A stretch of 64,000 nt of DNA, taken from assembly GCA_014802445.1 (NCBI GenBank), contig JAAVCF010000022.1, forward strand, positions 25,099-89,098, given 5' to 3'. Source of the stretch: Bacteroides sp. Its GTDB lineage: Bacteria; Bacteroidota; Bacteroidia; Bacteroidales; Muribaculaceae. Below, in pieces: positions 25,578-34,450 of this stretch. The notes beneath the pieces were generated by a model. That model was not told the DNA's origin, did not search any database, and saw nothing but the letters and a program-made list of their open reading frames with translations. Position 1 is the stretch's first letter. Each line of letters begins with the position of its first letter. Both the position numbers and the translations under genes were made by a program.

Positions 25578-28502
25578 TTACTTGACGAGGATTTTGCGGC
25601 CGCGGGCTATGTAGAAGCCGGCGGGGAGGCGGGAGATGTCGGCTTGGTCGGCATTGCGGAGCACGAGGGTTCCGGTCAGCGAGTAGACGTCGCAACGGGC
25701 GGAGGTGGCCGTGATGGCGCTGATGCCCGAGGTGCCGACGGATATTTCAGCTTTGCCCACCATGCCTTCATAGTCGGCGGTGGCGGTGAGGGTGGCTATG
25801 CCTTCGGCTGTGAGCGAGATGTCAAACTCTCCGTAGCCGCAGGGGGTGACGGTGCACACCGCCGGGTCAGAGCTTTCCAGGGTGTATTCAATCATCATGC
25901 GGTTGCCGGCCTTGAGGGTGGTGAGGGCGGCGAGGTCAATTGTGGCTGAGCCTTCCTCGAGCGTGAAGCCGGAAAGATGAATCTCCGGCGCCTCATAGCA
26001 GCAGAAAGTCACCATGGAGGGGAACCAGTAGTACTCAGAAAGCTTGACGCTGCGCTCGGGAATAATCCGGCCGTCGGCGGGGTCAGCGCGATACACGTGG
26101 TTTTGAGTGTAGTGGCTGCCATAGCCTTTCTCCACGGTCGTGAGCACAATCTCATCGGTGAGAGGGTCAACGGCAATACCCTTGCCGTAGAGACATTCAC
26201 CCTCAGGCAGGGTGATGAAGTCAGGGATGAACTCGCCGTTGTCGAGGTCAAGACGAGCCACTGCGGAAGCGTTGGAGGCGGTGGCGTAGTACACCACATT
26301 CTCACGATTGTCAACTGCCAGCGGGGCGGGGAACCATGTGGTCCACACGTTGGCGATGCATGTGCGGCCCTCGTAGGTGCCCGGGTCAATCTCCACGCGT
26401 GAGGCCTCGAGGGTCTCGGGGTCAATCTTCATAAACTGGCTGCCGGTGTCGAGCGTGGCTGCATAGAGGCTGCCGTCGGGAGTGACGAAGCAGCACACGG
26501 CGGCTCCGGCATTAATGTCGGTAATCTTGTCGGTGGCAGGGTCAATGGCCATGAGTTGCCAGTCCTTGGCGGTTACGAACACCCGGCCGCGATAGCGCAG
26601 CATGTCGCCATAGGCCAGAGTGATGCTCTGTGTGTCAGAGAAAGGCTCGCCGGCGGTCATCGAGGCAAGGTCAATGGGATAGATGCCTTTTGAGGTGGTG
26701 AGATAGCCCTTCTGAGCTGTGGCGCCGCAGAATGCGCGTCCCTGCTCGCTGTTGGTAGCCGGCGAGAAGGCGTTGACATAGGTGAGTGAGGCGGCATCAA
26801 GCTGCGTGAGAACATTACCCTCCACGCCGCCGAGATTTTTGCCGCTCTGCTTGCTGACAGCATAGAGTTTATCGGCAAAGCGGGTGGCGCAGGTGCCGGT
26901 GATGCCCAGCGACTTGTTGGGGTTGACATCGATAAACGCGTCATACCAGGCCGTGTTGTCAACGCTCAGATGGGTGAACGACGCCATGTCGTGGCCAAAC
27001 CACCCCTCGTTATAAATGAGCATGCCGCTTGACAGCGAGCCTGGCTCGGGGCGCTCCACGGTGAACGTGACGGTGATTTCATCCATCGGTGCGGTGAGGT
27101 TGTCCTTGTCCGTAGTGACAATGTATCCGGCCGGGATGGTGATGGTGTAGGTGCCGTCGGCAAGGTTGGCGCCCCCTTTCACGGCCAGCATCACACTCTT
27201 GCTTGACACCGAGCCTGCGAGCTCCAGGCTCACGCCGTTGCCGCTGAGCATGGGAGTGCCGCTTTCGGCATTGATGCTCACCTTCTTGGTAGCGCTCTCC
27301 ACGTCGATGGTAAGCTTGGTGAAGAGCTCAATTGTGGCGCCCTGCGTGGGGGTGGTGGTGAAGGAGAAGCGCTGAGGCTGCTTGACGGTGTAGGTGGTGG
27401 TGAAGGGCTTGGCATTGACAATTTCGAGGCCTGAGGTGGTCACGCCCGAGAGTGCCCCGGCGGGGATGGTGAGGGTCCACTCGCCCGTGCCGGGCTGAGC
27501 CTCGGGGACGAAGGTCACCCCGGTGGCGGTGTCGGTGCCGCGGAGGGCTATGGTGGAGACACCGTCAGAGAGAGTGGCCTGCGAAGCCGCTCCGGCAAGA
27601 GTGATGGAGGCCATCACGTCGGTGGGGGCGACGGTGATTTCCGCAATCTCCTGCAGCACGGTGCCGGAGGCGGGGGTGATGCTGCATGTGAAATTCAGCG
27701 CCGGGTCAATGGTGAAGTGGGTCACGATTTCCGGATTGGTGGCCGAGGGGTCGGCCTCGGCGGCAAAGGTGCCCTCGGGGATGGTGAGGGTGTAGAGTCC
27801 GGGAGTGCGCAGGATGATGCTGCCGGAGGGAATCCCTTCGCCCTCGGCAAAGCCGGCGGTGATGGTGTTGTCCTTTGACAGCTGGGCGCCATAGCCGTGA
27901 TAAACCTCCGTGTCGCCCTGACGCTGCAGGGTGACGGCAGAGATGTCAAACGGCCATCTCACCCCGTTCTCAGGGAGGTCAGTGAAGGTGATGCTGAAAA
28001 GGTCAAGCTCGCCCACCGTGGCGCCGTCGGCCGGCACGGTCACGAAGCTGCCTATGCTCGGCTTGGCGGGCCCCTCGCCGGCATTGCTGCCGTCGACGGT
28101 GTAAGTGGCCGTGATGGTGGCGTTGCAGATGTCAGGCTTGTTGAGCTGGATGAATGTGGCTTCAGGCACTGTCAGGGTGTAGACACCTGCCTCAGTGATG
28201 GTTTTCTCAACGCCGTCCGAGCCGAAAAACATGGTGCAGAAAGCCTCGTCATAATCCTGCTCGGTTCTGACCACGGTGAATGTGGAGCCGCTTTCGGCCC
28301 GGAGGGTGATGCCGGAGGTGTCGAAGCGTCCCAGGCCGCGCCATCCCAGATCATAGAATCTGAGAGTGATTGATTCAATCTCGCTCACCGAGCCCTGCTC
28401 GGGGCTGAGGGAGACTTTGCCGATGGTGCCTGAGGTGAATGACTGGGCCGAGGCCGAGAGCCATGCCAGGCACAACAATAATAATCCTAATGCTTTTTTC
28501 AT
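25578..28502 (-). CDS. BtuG-like surface beta-propeller protein with Ig-like repeats and sorting tail
   Basis: 974 residues. A signal peptide (1-19) is followed by four Ig-like repeats of about 110 residues, each ending in YTLTIPxG-type strands (~20-487). A YncE/BtuG-type beta-propeller follows (~490-850, opening LIYNEGWFGHDMASF), then a BACON-like linker (~855-925) and a C-terminal segment ending PAGFYIARGRKILVK, like a type IX secretion sorting tail. It lies directly behind a cobalamin riboswitch, and BtuG of Bacteroides is a surface propeller that captures vitamin B12. B12 capture is therefore the best guess. No lipobox is seen, so anchoring would be by the sorting tail. No btuB is adjacent downstream; the restriction operon is there instead. 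Confidence 0.75.
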   Translation of the reverse strand: MKKALGLLLLCLAWLSASAQSFTSGTIGKVSLSPEQGSVSEIESITLRFYDLGWRGLGRFDTSGITLRAESGSTFTVVRTEQDYDEAFCTMFFGSDGVEKTITEAGVYTLTVPEATFIQLNKPDICNATITATYTVDGSNAGEGPAKPSIGSFVTVPADGATVGELDLFSITFTDLPENGVRWPFDISAVTLQRQGDTEVYHGYGAQLSKDNTITAGFAEGEGIPSGSIILRTPGLYTLTIPEGTFAAEADPSATNPEIVTHFTIDPALNFTCSITPASGTVLQEIAEITVAPTDVMASITLAGAASQATLSDGVSTIALRGTDTATGVTFVPEAQPGTGEWTLTIPAGALSGVTTSGLEIVNAKPFTTTYTVKQPQRFSFTTTPTQGATIELFTKLTIDVESATKKVSINAESGTPMLSGNGVSLELAGSVSSKSVMLAVKGGANLADGTYTITIPAGYIVTTDKDNLTAPMDEITVTFTVERPEPGSLSSGMLIYNEGWFGHDMASFTHLSVDNTAWYDAFIDVNPNKSLGITGTCATRFADKLYAVSKQSGKNLGGVEGNVLTQLDAASLTYVNAFSPATNSEQGRAFCGATAQKGYLTTSKGIYPIDLASMTAGEPFSDTQSITLAYGDMLRYRGRVFVTAKDWQLMAIDPATDKITDINAGAAVCCFVTPDGSLYAATLDTGSQFMKIDPETLEASRVEIDPGTYEGRTCIANVWTTWFPAPLAVDNRENVVYYATASNASAVARLDLDNGEFIPDFITLPEGECLYGKGIAVDPLTDEIVLTTVEKGYGSHYTQNHVYRADPADGRIIPERSVKLSEYYWFPSMVTFCCYEAPEIHLSGFTLEEGSATIDLAALTTLKAGNRMMIEYTLESSDPAVCTVTPCGYGEFDISLTAEGIATLTATADYEGMVGKAEISVGTSGISAITATSARCDVYSLTGTLVLRNADQADISRLPAGFYIARGRKILVK

Positions 28503-28694
28503 ACCTATATATAAATAAAAAAACTCGCAGTCCGCAGGATGGCCGGAGCCGTCCGAAGGCTGTGAGAAAACACATAGGCACGCTGCATCATCGGCGCTCG
28601 GGCCGCATCGATGAGTAACCTCCCGGATGCGGAGTGGGGTGCCGCAGGCGGGTAATGAGAGTGCGAGCCACAGCTGTCTTCCCAGTGAGCCGTG

Positions 28695-28947
28695 ATTCGG
28701 TGCATGCAGGCAGGTTTTCTGACTTGGCTCCTTTCATCAAGCCGCCTTCCCACACAGTTCAAGCCTGTGAAGTGACATTGTGGCGTGACTACTCCTGCGG
28801 AGCCTTACAGCAGCGGGTCTGTCCGGGATTCTCACCCGGTTCCCTGGCCTCCGCGAACAATATTCGCGGACGCCGGCGCTAAATGCGCCTCTCCTGCAAC
28901 ACCGATATTCCCCTATGCCGCCTCTCCTGGCCAGCGGGAAACATCGG
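28695..28947 (-). ncRNA. Cobalamin (B12) riboswitch
   Basis: On the minus strand the conserved core reads CCAGGGAACCGGGTGAGAAT then CCCGGACAGACCCGCTGCTGT, and further on AAGTCAGAAAACCTGCCTGC, the B12 box. All are hallmarks of the adenosyl/hydroxocobalamin aptamer. A side hairpin (CCGCGAA...TTCGCGG, 28851-28869) fits a peripheral stem. The aptamer begins a few bases after a -7 box and ends about 190 bases before the BtuG-like start. The leader between them has a T7 tract at 28517-28523 beside the gene, but I could not settle on one expression-platform fold. Confidence 0.9.
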
Positions 28948-28950
28948 CGG

Positions 28951-28958
28951 CAAAGGTA
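28951..28958 (-). promoter_or_regulatory. -7 box of the riboswitch transcript
   Basis: TACCTTTG on the minus strand immediately upstream of the aptamer. TTG occurs at several places 16-20 bases further upstream. Confidence 0.6.
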
Positions 28959-29066
28959 AGCAAATTTTTCAAATCAAGCTTTGCGTGACAAAACTTTTCT
29001 GAGATGCTGTTGCTAAACATATATTTTAATGTGGCGGGATGTGATGGGAGGTTGGCGGGATTTTGT

Positions 29067-29074
29067 TAATTTTG
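29067..29074 (+). promoter_or_regulatory. -7 box of nfnAB
   Basis: TAATTTTG, 32 bases before the chosen ATG at 29107. Confidence 0.55.
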
Positions 29075-29106
29075 CGGATGAAGCAAAAATAAGTTACGTT
29101 ACTTTA

Positions 29107-29889
29107 ATGGCTAAGATTTTAACTAAGGAACATTTTTCCGAACATGTGGTCAAGCTCGTTGTCGAGGCGCCGCTGATTGCGCGCTCGCGCCGCCCGGGCC
29201 ACTTTGTAATAGTCAGAGCCACAGAGGGGGGCGAGCGCATTCCGCTCACCATTGCCGATGCCGACGTTAAGGCCGGCACGGTCACTCTGGTGGTTCAGGA
29301 AGTGGGTGAGTCAACCCGCAAGATTTGTGCTCTCGAACCCGGCGAGGAGCTGATTGACATTGTGGGCCCGCTGGGACAGGCCACCCACATTGAGCGCGTG
29401 GGCACCGTGGTGTGCTGCGGCGGCGGTGTGGGCGTGGCGCCTCTGCTGCCAATCATCAAGGCCATGAAGCAGGCCGGCAACAGAGTGATAAGCGTGCTTG
29501 CCGCCCGCACGGCTGACCTTGTGATTCTTGAGGACGAGGTGGCCCCCTGGAGCGACGAGGTCATTGTGATGACCGACGATGGCTCGCGCGGACGCAAGGG
29601 CCTGGTAACCGCCGGAGTGGAGGAGGTTATCAAGCGCGAAAAGGTGGATCAGGTGGTGACCATCGGTCCTGCCGTGATGATGAAATTCGTGGCTGAGTTG
29701 ACCCGCCGTTACAATGTGCCCACCATGTGCTCGCTCAACACCATTATGGTTGACGGCACGGGAATGTGCGGCGCTTGCCGTGTGAGCGTTGACGGACGCA
29801 CCCGTTTTGTGTGTATCGAAGGGCCGGAGTTTGACGCTCACAAGGTTGACTTCGATGAAATGATGACCCGATTAAGATCCTTTAAGTGA
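29107..29889 (+). CDS. nfnA: NfnA-type FAD/NAD-binding ferredoxin:NADP oxidoreductase subunit (PyrK-like)
   Basis: 260 residues from the ATG at 29107; the frame is open upstream but that part precedes the likely transcription start. An N-terminal FAD-binding barrel (RRPGHFVIV) is followed by an NAD domain (VCCGGGVGVAPLLPIIKA) and a C-terminal [2Fe-2S] site (GMCGACRVSV...RFVCIEGPEF). Paired with the following gene it matches the NfnAB complex, which by electron bifurcation couples NADH and reduced ferredoxin to NADPH. A PyrK-like electron-transfer role for another flavoprotein is the alternative. Confidence 0.86.
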   Translation: MAKILTKEHFSEHVVKLVVEAPLIARSRRPGHFVIVRATEGGERIPLTIADADVKAGTVTLVVQEVGESTRKICALEPGEELIDIVGPLGQATHIERVGTVVCCGGGVGVAPLLPIIKAMKQAGNRVISVLAARTADLVILEDEVAPWSDEVIVMTDDGSRGRKGLVTAGVEEVIKREKVDQVVTIGPAVMMKFVAELTRRYNVPTMCSLNTIMVDGTGMCGACRVSVDGRTRFVCIEGPEFDAHKVDFDEMMTRLRSFK

Positions 29890-31361
29890 TGATGGAAAAG
29901 AAAACGTTGGCGCCTCGTGACGCTGAATGGCGCGAGGAGCTGCGCGCCGCAATGCCGGCCAAGGAGCGCATGGCGCTTCCCCGCGTGAAGATGCGTGAGC
30001 TCGACCCTGCCGACCGTATAGCGCAGCCCACCGCCGAGGTCAATATGGGCCTTACTCCCGAGCAGGCTGTGGCTGAGGCCACTCGCTGTCTTGACTGCCC
30101 TTCACCCCGCTGTGTGACGGGTTGCCCCGTGTCAATTGACATTCCCGGATTCATCAAGAATATCCAGCGCGGCGACGTGGCCGAGGCTGTGAAGGTGCTC
30201 CGCGCCACCAGTGCTCTTCCCGCCGTCTGTGGCCGCGTGTGTCCCCAGGAAAAGCAGTGTGAGTCAAAGTGTATCTACCATGCGAGCAAGCGCGAGCCTG
30301 TGGCCATCGGCTATCTGGAGCGCTTTGCCGCTGACTCCGCGCTTGACACCGAGGCTCTGCCGCCCGCTCCCGCCGTTGCTCCCGTGGGGGCTGTGAAGGT
30401 GGCAGTAATCGGTTCGGGACCTGCCGGACTCTCATTTGCCGGCGACATGGCCGCCCGAGGCTATGCCGTGACGGTGTTTGAGGCGCTGCATGAAATCGGC
30501 GGAGTGCTGAAATACGGCATCCCCGAGTTCCGCCTGCCCAATGCCATTGTCGACGCCGAGATTGCGGCCCTCAAGGCCCGCGGAGTGGAGTTTGTCAAGG
30601 ATGTGGTGGTGGGTAAAACCGTCACTCTCGATGACCTTGAGGAGCTTGGCTTCAAGGGGGTGTTTGTGGGGTCCGGCGCAGGCCTGCCCCGCTTTATGGG
30701 CATTCCCGGCGAGAATCTGGTGGGTGTGATGTCGTGCAACGAGTATCTCACCCGCATCAACCTCATGGGTGCCGGTCGTGAGGGCTTTGACACTCCGGTG
30801 ATGCGCGGCAAGCGCGTGGCGGTGATTGGTGGCGGCAACACGGCTATGGACGCCGTGCGCACAGCCCGCCGCATGGGTGCCGAGGAGGCCATCGTGGTTT
30901 ATCGCCGCAGCATCGAGGAGATGCCGGCGCGCGTTGAGGAGGTGCACCACGCCCGTCAGGAGGGTGTGACCTTCATGACGCTCCACAATCCTCTGGAATA
31001 TCTGGCCGACGAGAACGGCCGCGTGAAGGCCATGAAGCTCCAGCGCATGGAGCTGGGCGAGCCTGACGAGAGCGGGCGCCGCAGCCCGGTGCCCGTGGAG
31101 GGCGCTGTGGAGGAGGTGCCTGTAGATTTGGTTATCGTGTCGGTGGGCGTGTCGCCTAACCCACTGGTGCCCAACTCTGTCAAGGGCCTGGATGTGAGCC
31201 GACGCGGCACCATCGTGGTCAATGAGGAGACCATGCAGTCATCCATCCCCACCCTCTTTGCCGGCGGCGACATTGTGCGCGGCGGTGCCACGGTGATTCT
31301 CGCCATGGGCGACGGCCGCCGTGCTGCCGGAGCAATGGACCGCACTCTGCGCGGCGAATAA
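29889..31361 (+). CDS. nfnB: NfnB-type NADPH-dependent glutamate synthase-like subunit (GltA)
   Basis: 490 residues. Two Cys clusters near the N-terminus (CLDCPSPRCVTGCPVSI; CGRVCPQEKQCESKC) bind [4Fe-4S] centres. A GltD-like FAD domain follows (VAVIGSGPAGLSFAGDM), then an NADPH domain (VAVIGGGNTAMDAVRTARR) and GGDIVRGGATVILAMGDGR at the C-terminus. I start at the ATG whose first base is the last base of the nfnA stop; a GTG one codon earlier and an ATG one codon later are also in frame. The tight overlap supports a two-subunit complex. Alone it could be read as the small subunit of glutamate synthase, but no large subunit is near. Confidence 0.88.
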   Translation: MMEKKTLAPRDAEWREELRAAMPAKERMALPRVKMRELDPADRIAQPTAEVNMGLTPEQAVAEATRCLDCPSPRCVTGCPVSIDIPGFIKNIQRGDVAEAVKVLRATSALPAVCGRVCPQEKQCESKCIYHASKREPVAIGYLERFAADSALDTEALPPAPAVAPVGAVKVAVIGSGPAGLSFAGDMAARGYAVTVFEALHEIGGVLKYGIPEFRLPNAIVDAEIAALKARGVEFVKDVVVGKTVTLDDLEELGFKGVFVGSGAGLPRFMGIPGENLVGVMSCNEYLTRINLMGAGREGFDTPVMRGKRVAVIGGGNTAMDAVRTARRMGAEEAIVVYRRSIEEMPARVEEVHHARQEGVTFMTLHNPLEYLADENGRVKAMKLQRMELGEPDESGRRSPVPVEGAVEEVPVDLVIVSVGVSPNPLVPNSVKGLDVSRRGTIVVNEETMQSSIPTLFAGGDIVRGGATVILAMGDGRRAAGAMDRTLRGE

Positions 31362-31393
31362 GAATCTTGTTAAACATTATGAACCAATCGTAT

Positions 31394-32602
31394 ATGAAAA
31401 AATATATCATCCCTCTGGCCGCTCTGGCCGCTTTATCAGCTCAGGCCGCCGACCCCAACGATGGGGTGGTGGTGCCTGATTCCACCGGTTTCACTTTCAC
31501 TGATGTCACTCTGGTGCCCACAGGTTCGGTCAAGGACCAGAACAAGAGCGGCACATGCTGGTGCTTCGCCACCACCTCATTCATGGAGGATGAAATTCGC
31601 CGCAAGACCGGCCGCGAAGTTGACCTCAGCGAGATGTTCACCGTGCGCCACTGCTATGCCGACAAGGCTGACCGCTATGTGCGCATGTATGGCGAGGCCA
31701 ACTTCGGCGCCGGCGGCTCGGCTGTGGATGTCAACTATGTGTGGGACCGCTACGGCATGATGCCTGAGGAGGCGTATGCCGGTCTGAACTATGGCGAGCC
31801 CAAGCATGACCATTATGAGCTTGACGCGGCGCTCACCGCTTATGTGAAAGCAATATCCTCAAAGCCCGGCAAGAAAATCTCCACCGCTTGGCGCAAGGGC
31901 CTCGAAGGGGTGCTGGACGCTTACATGGGCCCTGTGCCTGAAACGTTCACCTATCAGGGCAAAACCTACACTCCCCGCTCATTTGCCGACGCTATGGGCC
32001 TGGACATGAACGACTATGTGGCTCTCACTTCGTTCACTCACCATCCCTTCTACAAGCCTTTCGTGCTTGAGGTGGCCGACAACTGGCTCTGGGCACCTTA
32101 TTATAATGTGCCTCTCGACGAGCTGAAAGCCACCGTTGACAATGCTCTCAAAAAGGGCTATTCAGTGGTGTGGGCGGCCGACGTGAGCGAGGGCGGCTTC
32201 AAGTGGCGCGAGGGTTATGCCCTGATGCCCAAGGAGAAGGATCAGGCCGACATGGACGGCACCGAACTCTCGCGCTGGGTGCAGCTCAGTGACAATGACC
32301 GTGACAAGGCCCAGTTTGACATCCACGGTCCCGTGCCTGAAATCGAGGTGACCCCCGAGCTGCGTCAGGAGATGTTTGACCGTCAGGAAACCACTGATGA
32401 CCATGGCATGGTGATTGTGGGCATCGCCACTGACCAGGAGGGCAACCGTTATTATAAGGTAAAGAACTCTTGGGACACCAACCAGCTCTATAACGGCTAC
32501 TTCTACGTGTCAGAGCCTTACTTCCTTGCCAAGACTCTCAGCATCATGCTCAACAAGGAGGCCATCCCCGCAGCCACAGCCAAGGCGCTGTCGCTCAAGT
32601 GA
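31394..32602 (+). CDS. Secreted C1 family (bleomycin-hydrolase-type) aminopeptidase
   Basis: 402 residues from the second of two close in-frame ATGs, chosen because it opens the signal peptide MKKYIIPLAALAALSAQA. The catalytic Cys lies in NKSGTCWCFATTS (about residue 54), the His in DDHGMVIVG (about 335) and the Asn in VKNSWDT. Insertions between them are typical of the C1B (PepC/BleH) branch, here exported. It probably trims peptides in the periplasm. It begins 32 bases after nfnB and ends at a clear terminator. Confidence 0.9.
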   Translation: MKKYIIPLAALAALSAQAADPNDGVVVPDSTGFTFTDVTLVPTGSVKDQNKSGTCWCFATTSFMEDEIRRKTGREVDLSEMFTVRHCYADKADRYVRMYGEANFGAGGSAVDVNYVWDRYGMMPEEAYAGLNYGEPKHDHYELDAALTAYVKAISSKPGKKISTAWRKGLEGVLDAYMGPVPETFTYQGKTYTPRSFADAMGLDMNDYVALTSFTHHPFYKPFVLEVADNWLWAPYYNVPLDELKATVDNALKKGYSVVWAADVSEGGFKWREGYALMPKEKDQADMDGTELSRWVQLSDNDRDKAQFDIHGPVPEIEVTPELRQEMFDRQETTDDHGMVIVGIATDQEGNRYYKVKNSWDTNQLYNGYFYVSEPYFLAKTLSIMLNKEAIPAATAKALSLK

Positions 32603-32624
32603 CGGCTCTCCATCCATCGCATCA

Positions 32625-32650
32625 AAGCCCGCCCTCCCCGGCGGGCTTTT
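32625..32650 (+). terminator. Terminator after the C1 peptidase gene
   Basis: AAAGCCCGCC (32625-32634) pairs with GGCGGGCTTT (32640-32649), followed by TTC. Confidence 0.8.
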
Positions 32651-32732
32651 CTGATTTCCGGCGGCGGTGAACAAACGGCGGCGGGAGTGTGTTCTTCTGT
32701 TAAAGAATGTTGAACACTTATGCTTCTAATAA

Positions 32733-34433
32733 ATGTGGTTTGTTAATGCTTTCCGTGAAGCTCCGGCTCTGGCCGTTTTTCTGACCATCGGACTCGGCTT
32801 TCTCCTTGGCCGCCTGAAATATAAAGGATTCTCACTCGGCACTGTCACTTCGGTGCTCATTGTCGGCGTGCTCGTAGGCCAGATGGATATCAACGTGGGC
32901 GGTCCGCTTAAAAGCGTGTCGTTCATGCTCTTCCTGTTTTGTATAGGCTACAGTGTGGGCCCCCAGTTTTTCCGCTCGCTCAAGGGCGACGGACTCAAGG
33001 AAGTGGGCTTCGCCGTGGTGATGTGCCTGATGATTCTCGGTGTGTCGTGGGTGGTGGCCCTGTGGCTCGGCCTTGACCCCGGACAGGCGGCGGGCATGAT
33101 GGCCGGTGCATCCACGGCTTCCCCGGTGGTGGGCGCGGCTGAGGACACTGTGGCCAATCTGGCGGCCTCGCCCGACAGGGTGAAGCAGATGGTGGATGCC
33201 ATTCCGGTGTGTTATGCAATGACTTACGTGTTCGGCACCATCGGCGCCGTGTGGCTCATAGGCTATGTTGGCCCGGCCATGATGGGCGGTCTCGACAAGG
33301 TGAAGCAGCTCACCCGCAAGTATGAGCAGGAACACACCTCGAGCTCTATCTCTGACAATCCCGCTTTCTTCAACGCCGCCCGGCCCGTGGCGTTCCGCGC
33401 CTTTGTGGCCGACGGTCCCTGGATGGACTCGCCGCGCTCGGTGGCTGATATAGAGGGCCGTTACTCCTCGCTTGGGCGCCGCATGAAGGTGGAGCGCATC
33501 AAGGATGCCGCAGGCTCGGTTACTGACAATCCGGCGCCTGACGCTGTGGTGGAGCAGGGGATGACGGTGGTTATCTCCGGACGCCGCGAGGCCATCGTGG
33601 CCGACAATTCGTGGCTCGGTCACGAGGTAGCCGATGTGGAACTCCTCACCTTCCCGGTAGAGGATGTCCCGGTCACCGTGGCCCGTCACACTCCCGAAAT
33701 GACTGTTGCCGAGTTGCTTAAACAAGACTGGATGCACGGTGTGGAGGTTAAGAGCCTGCGCCGCGACGGCAAGGTCATTGCCGCTGACGCTGATGCCACA
33801 GTGCGCCCTGCCGATGTTGTCGAGCTTGTGGGCGGCAAGCGTGAGCTTAGCCTTGCTGCCGAGAAGCTGGGCTATGCCGATGTGCCGTCGCTGGCCACTG
33901 ACTTTGTGTTCGTGGGTTTCGGAGTGCTCATTGGCGGCCTGCTGGGCATGCTTGCCTTCAAGGTGGGCAATGTGTCGGTGAGCCTCGGCACGAGTGGCGG
34001 CGCCCTCATCTCGGGCCTCATTCTGGGCTGGCTGCGCTCGCGTCGCCCCGTCTACGGTGCCATCCCCAAGGCTTCGCTCTGGGTGTTTAACAATCTGGGC
34101 CTTAACATGTATATCGCCGTCATCGGCATCGCCTCGGGCCCGTCGTTTGTCAGCTCGTTTGAGGCTGTGGGACCCAAGATTTTCCTGGCCGGCATTATCG
34201 TCACGGTGGTGCCTCTGTTCATAGGCCTGATTCTGGCCCACAAGGTGTTTAAGTTCCACCCCGCCATTGCCTTGGGCTGCTGCGCGGGTGCGCGCAAAAC
34301 CACCGCCGGCCTCGGTGCCGTTCAGGAGCGCCTCGGAAGCACGGTGCCCGCCGTGGGCTACACCATCACCTACGCCGTCTCAAACACTCTGCTAATCATC
34401 TTCGGCATCCTCCTCGTGATGCTTCTTGCCTGA
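32733..34433 (+). CDS. AspT/YidE/YbjL-family transporter with paired RCK_C domains
   Basis: 566 residues in two membrane halves (~1-165 and ~385-566) around a cytoplasmic region with two TrkA_C/RCK_C domains (~205-380). Each membrane half carries the repeat marks of the aspartate:alanine exchanger family: GFLLGRLKYKGFSLGTVT with MMAGASTASPVV, and SLGTSGGALISGLILGWL with GCCAGARKTTAGLGAVQ. AspT exchanges aspartate for alanine. No aspartate decarboxylase gene is next door, so the substrate here is open. It is 17 bases upstream of the patatin gene and probably co-transcribed with it. Confidence 0.9.
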   Translation: MWFVNAFREAPALAVFLTIGLGFLLGRLKYKGFSLGTVTSVLIVGVLVGQMDINVGGPLKSVSFMLFLFCIGYSVGPQFFRSLKGDGLKEVGFAVVMCLMILGVSWVVALWLGLDPGQAAGMMAGASTASPVVGAAEDTVANLAASPDRVKQMVDAIPVCYAMTYVFGTIGAVWLIGYVGPAMMGGLDKVKQLTRKYEQEHTSSSISDNPAFFNAARPVAFRAFVADGPWMDSPRSVADIEGRYSSLGRRMKVERIKDAAGSVTDNPAPDAVVEQGMTVVISGRREAIVADNSWLGHEVADVELLTFPVEDVPVTVARHTPEMTVAELLKQDWMHGVEVKSLRRDGKVIAADADATVRPADVVELVGGKRELSLAAEKLGYADVPSLATDFVFVGFGVLIGGLLGMLAFKVGNVSVSLGTSGGALISGLILGWLRSRRPVYGAIPKASLWVFNNLGLNMYIAVIGIASGPSFVSSFEAVGPKIFLAGIIVTVVPLFIGLILAHKVFKFHPAIALGCCAGARKTTAGLGAVQERLGSTVPAVGYTITYAVSNTLLIIFGILLVMLLA

Positions 34434-34450
34434 CTAATAACGGATTCACT

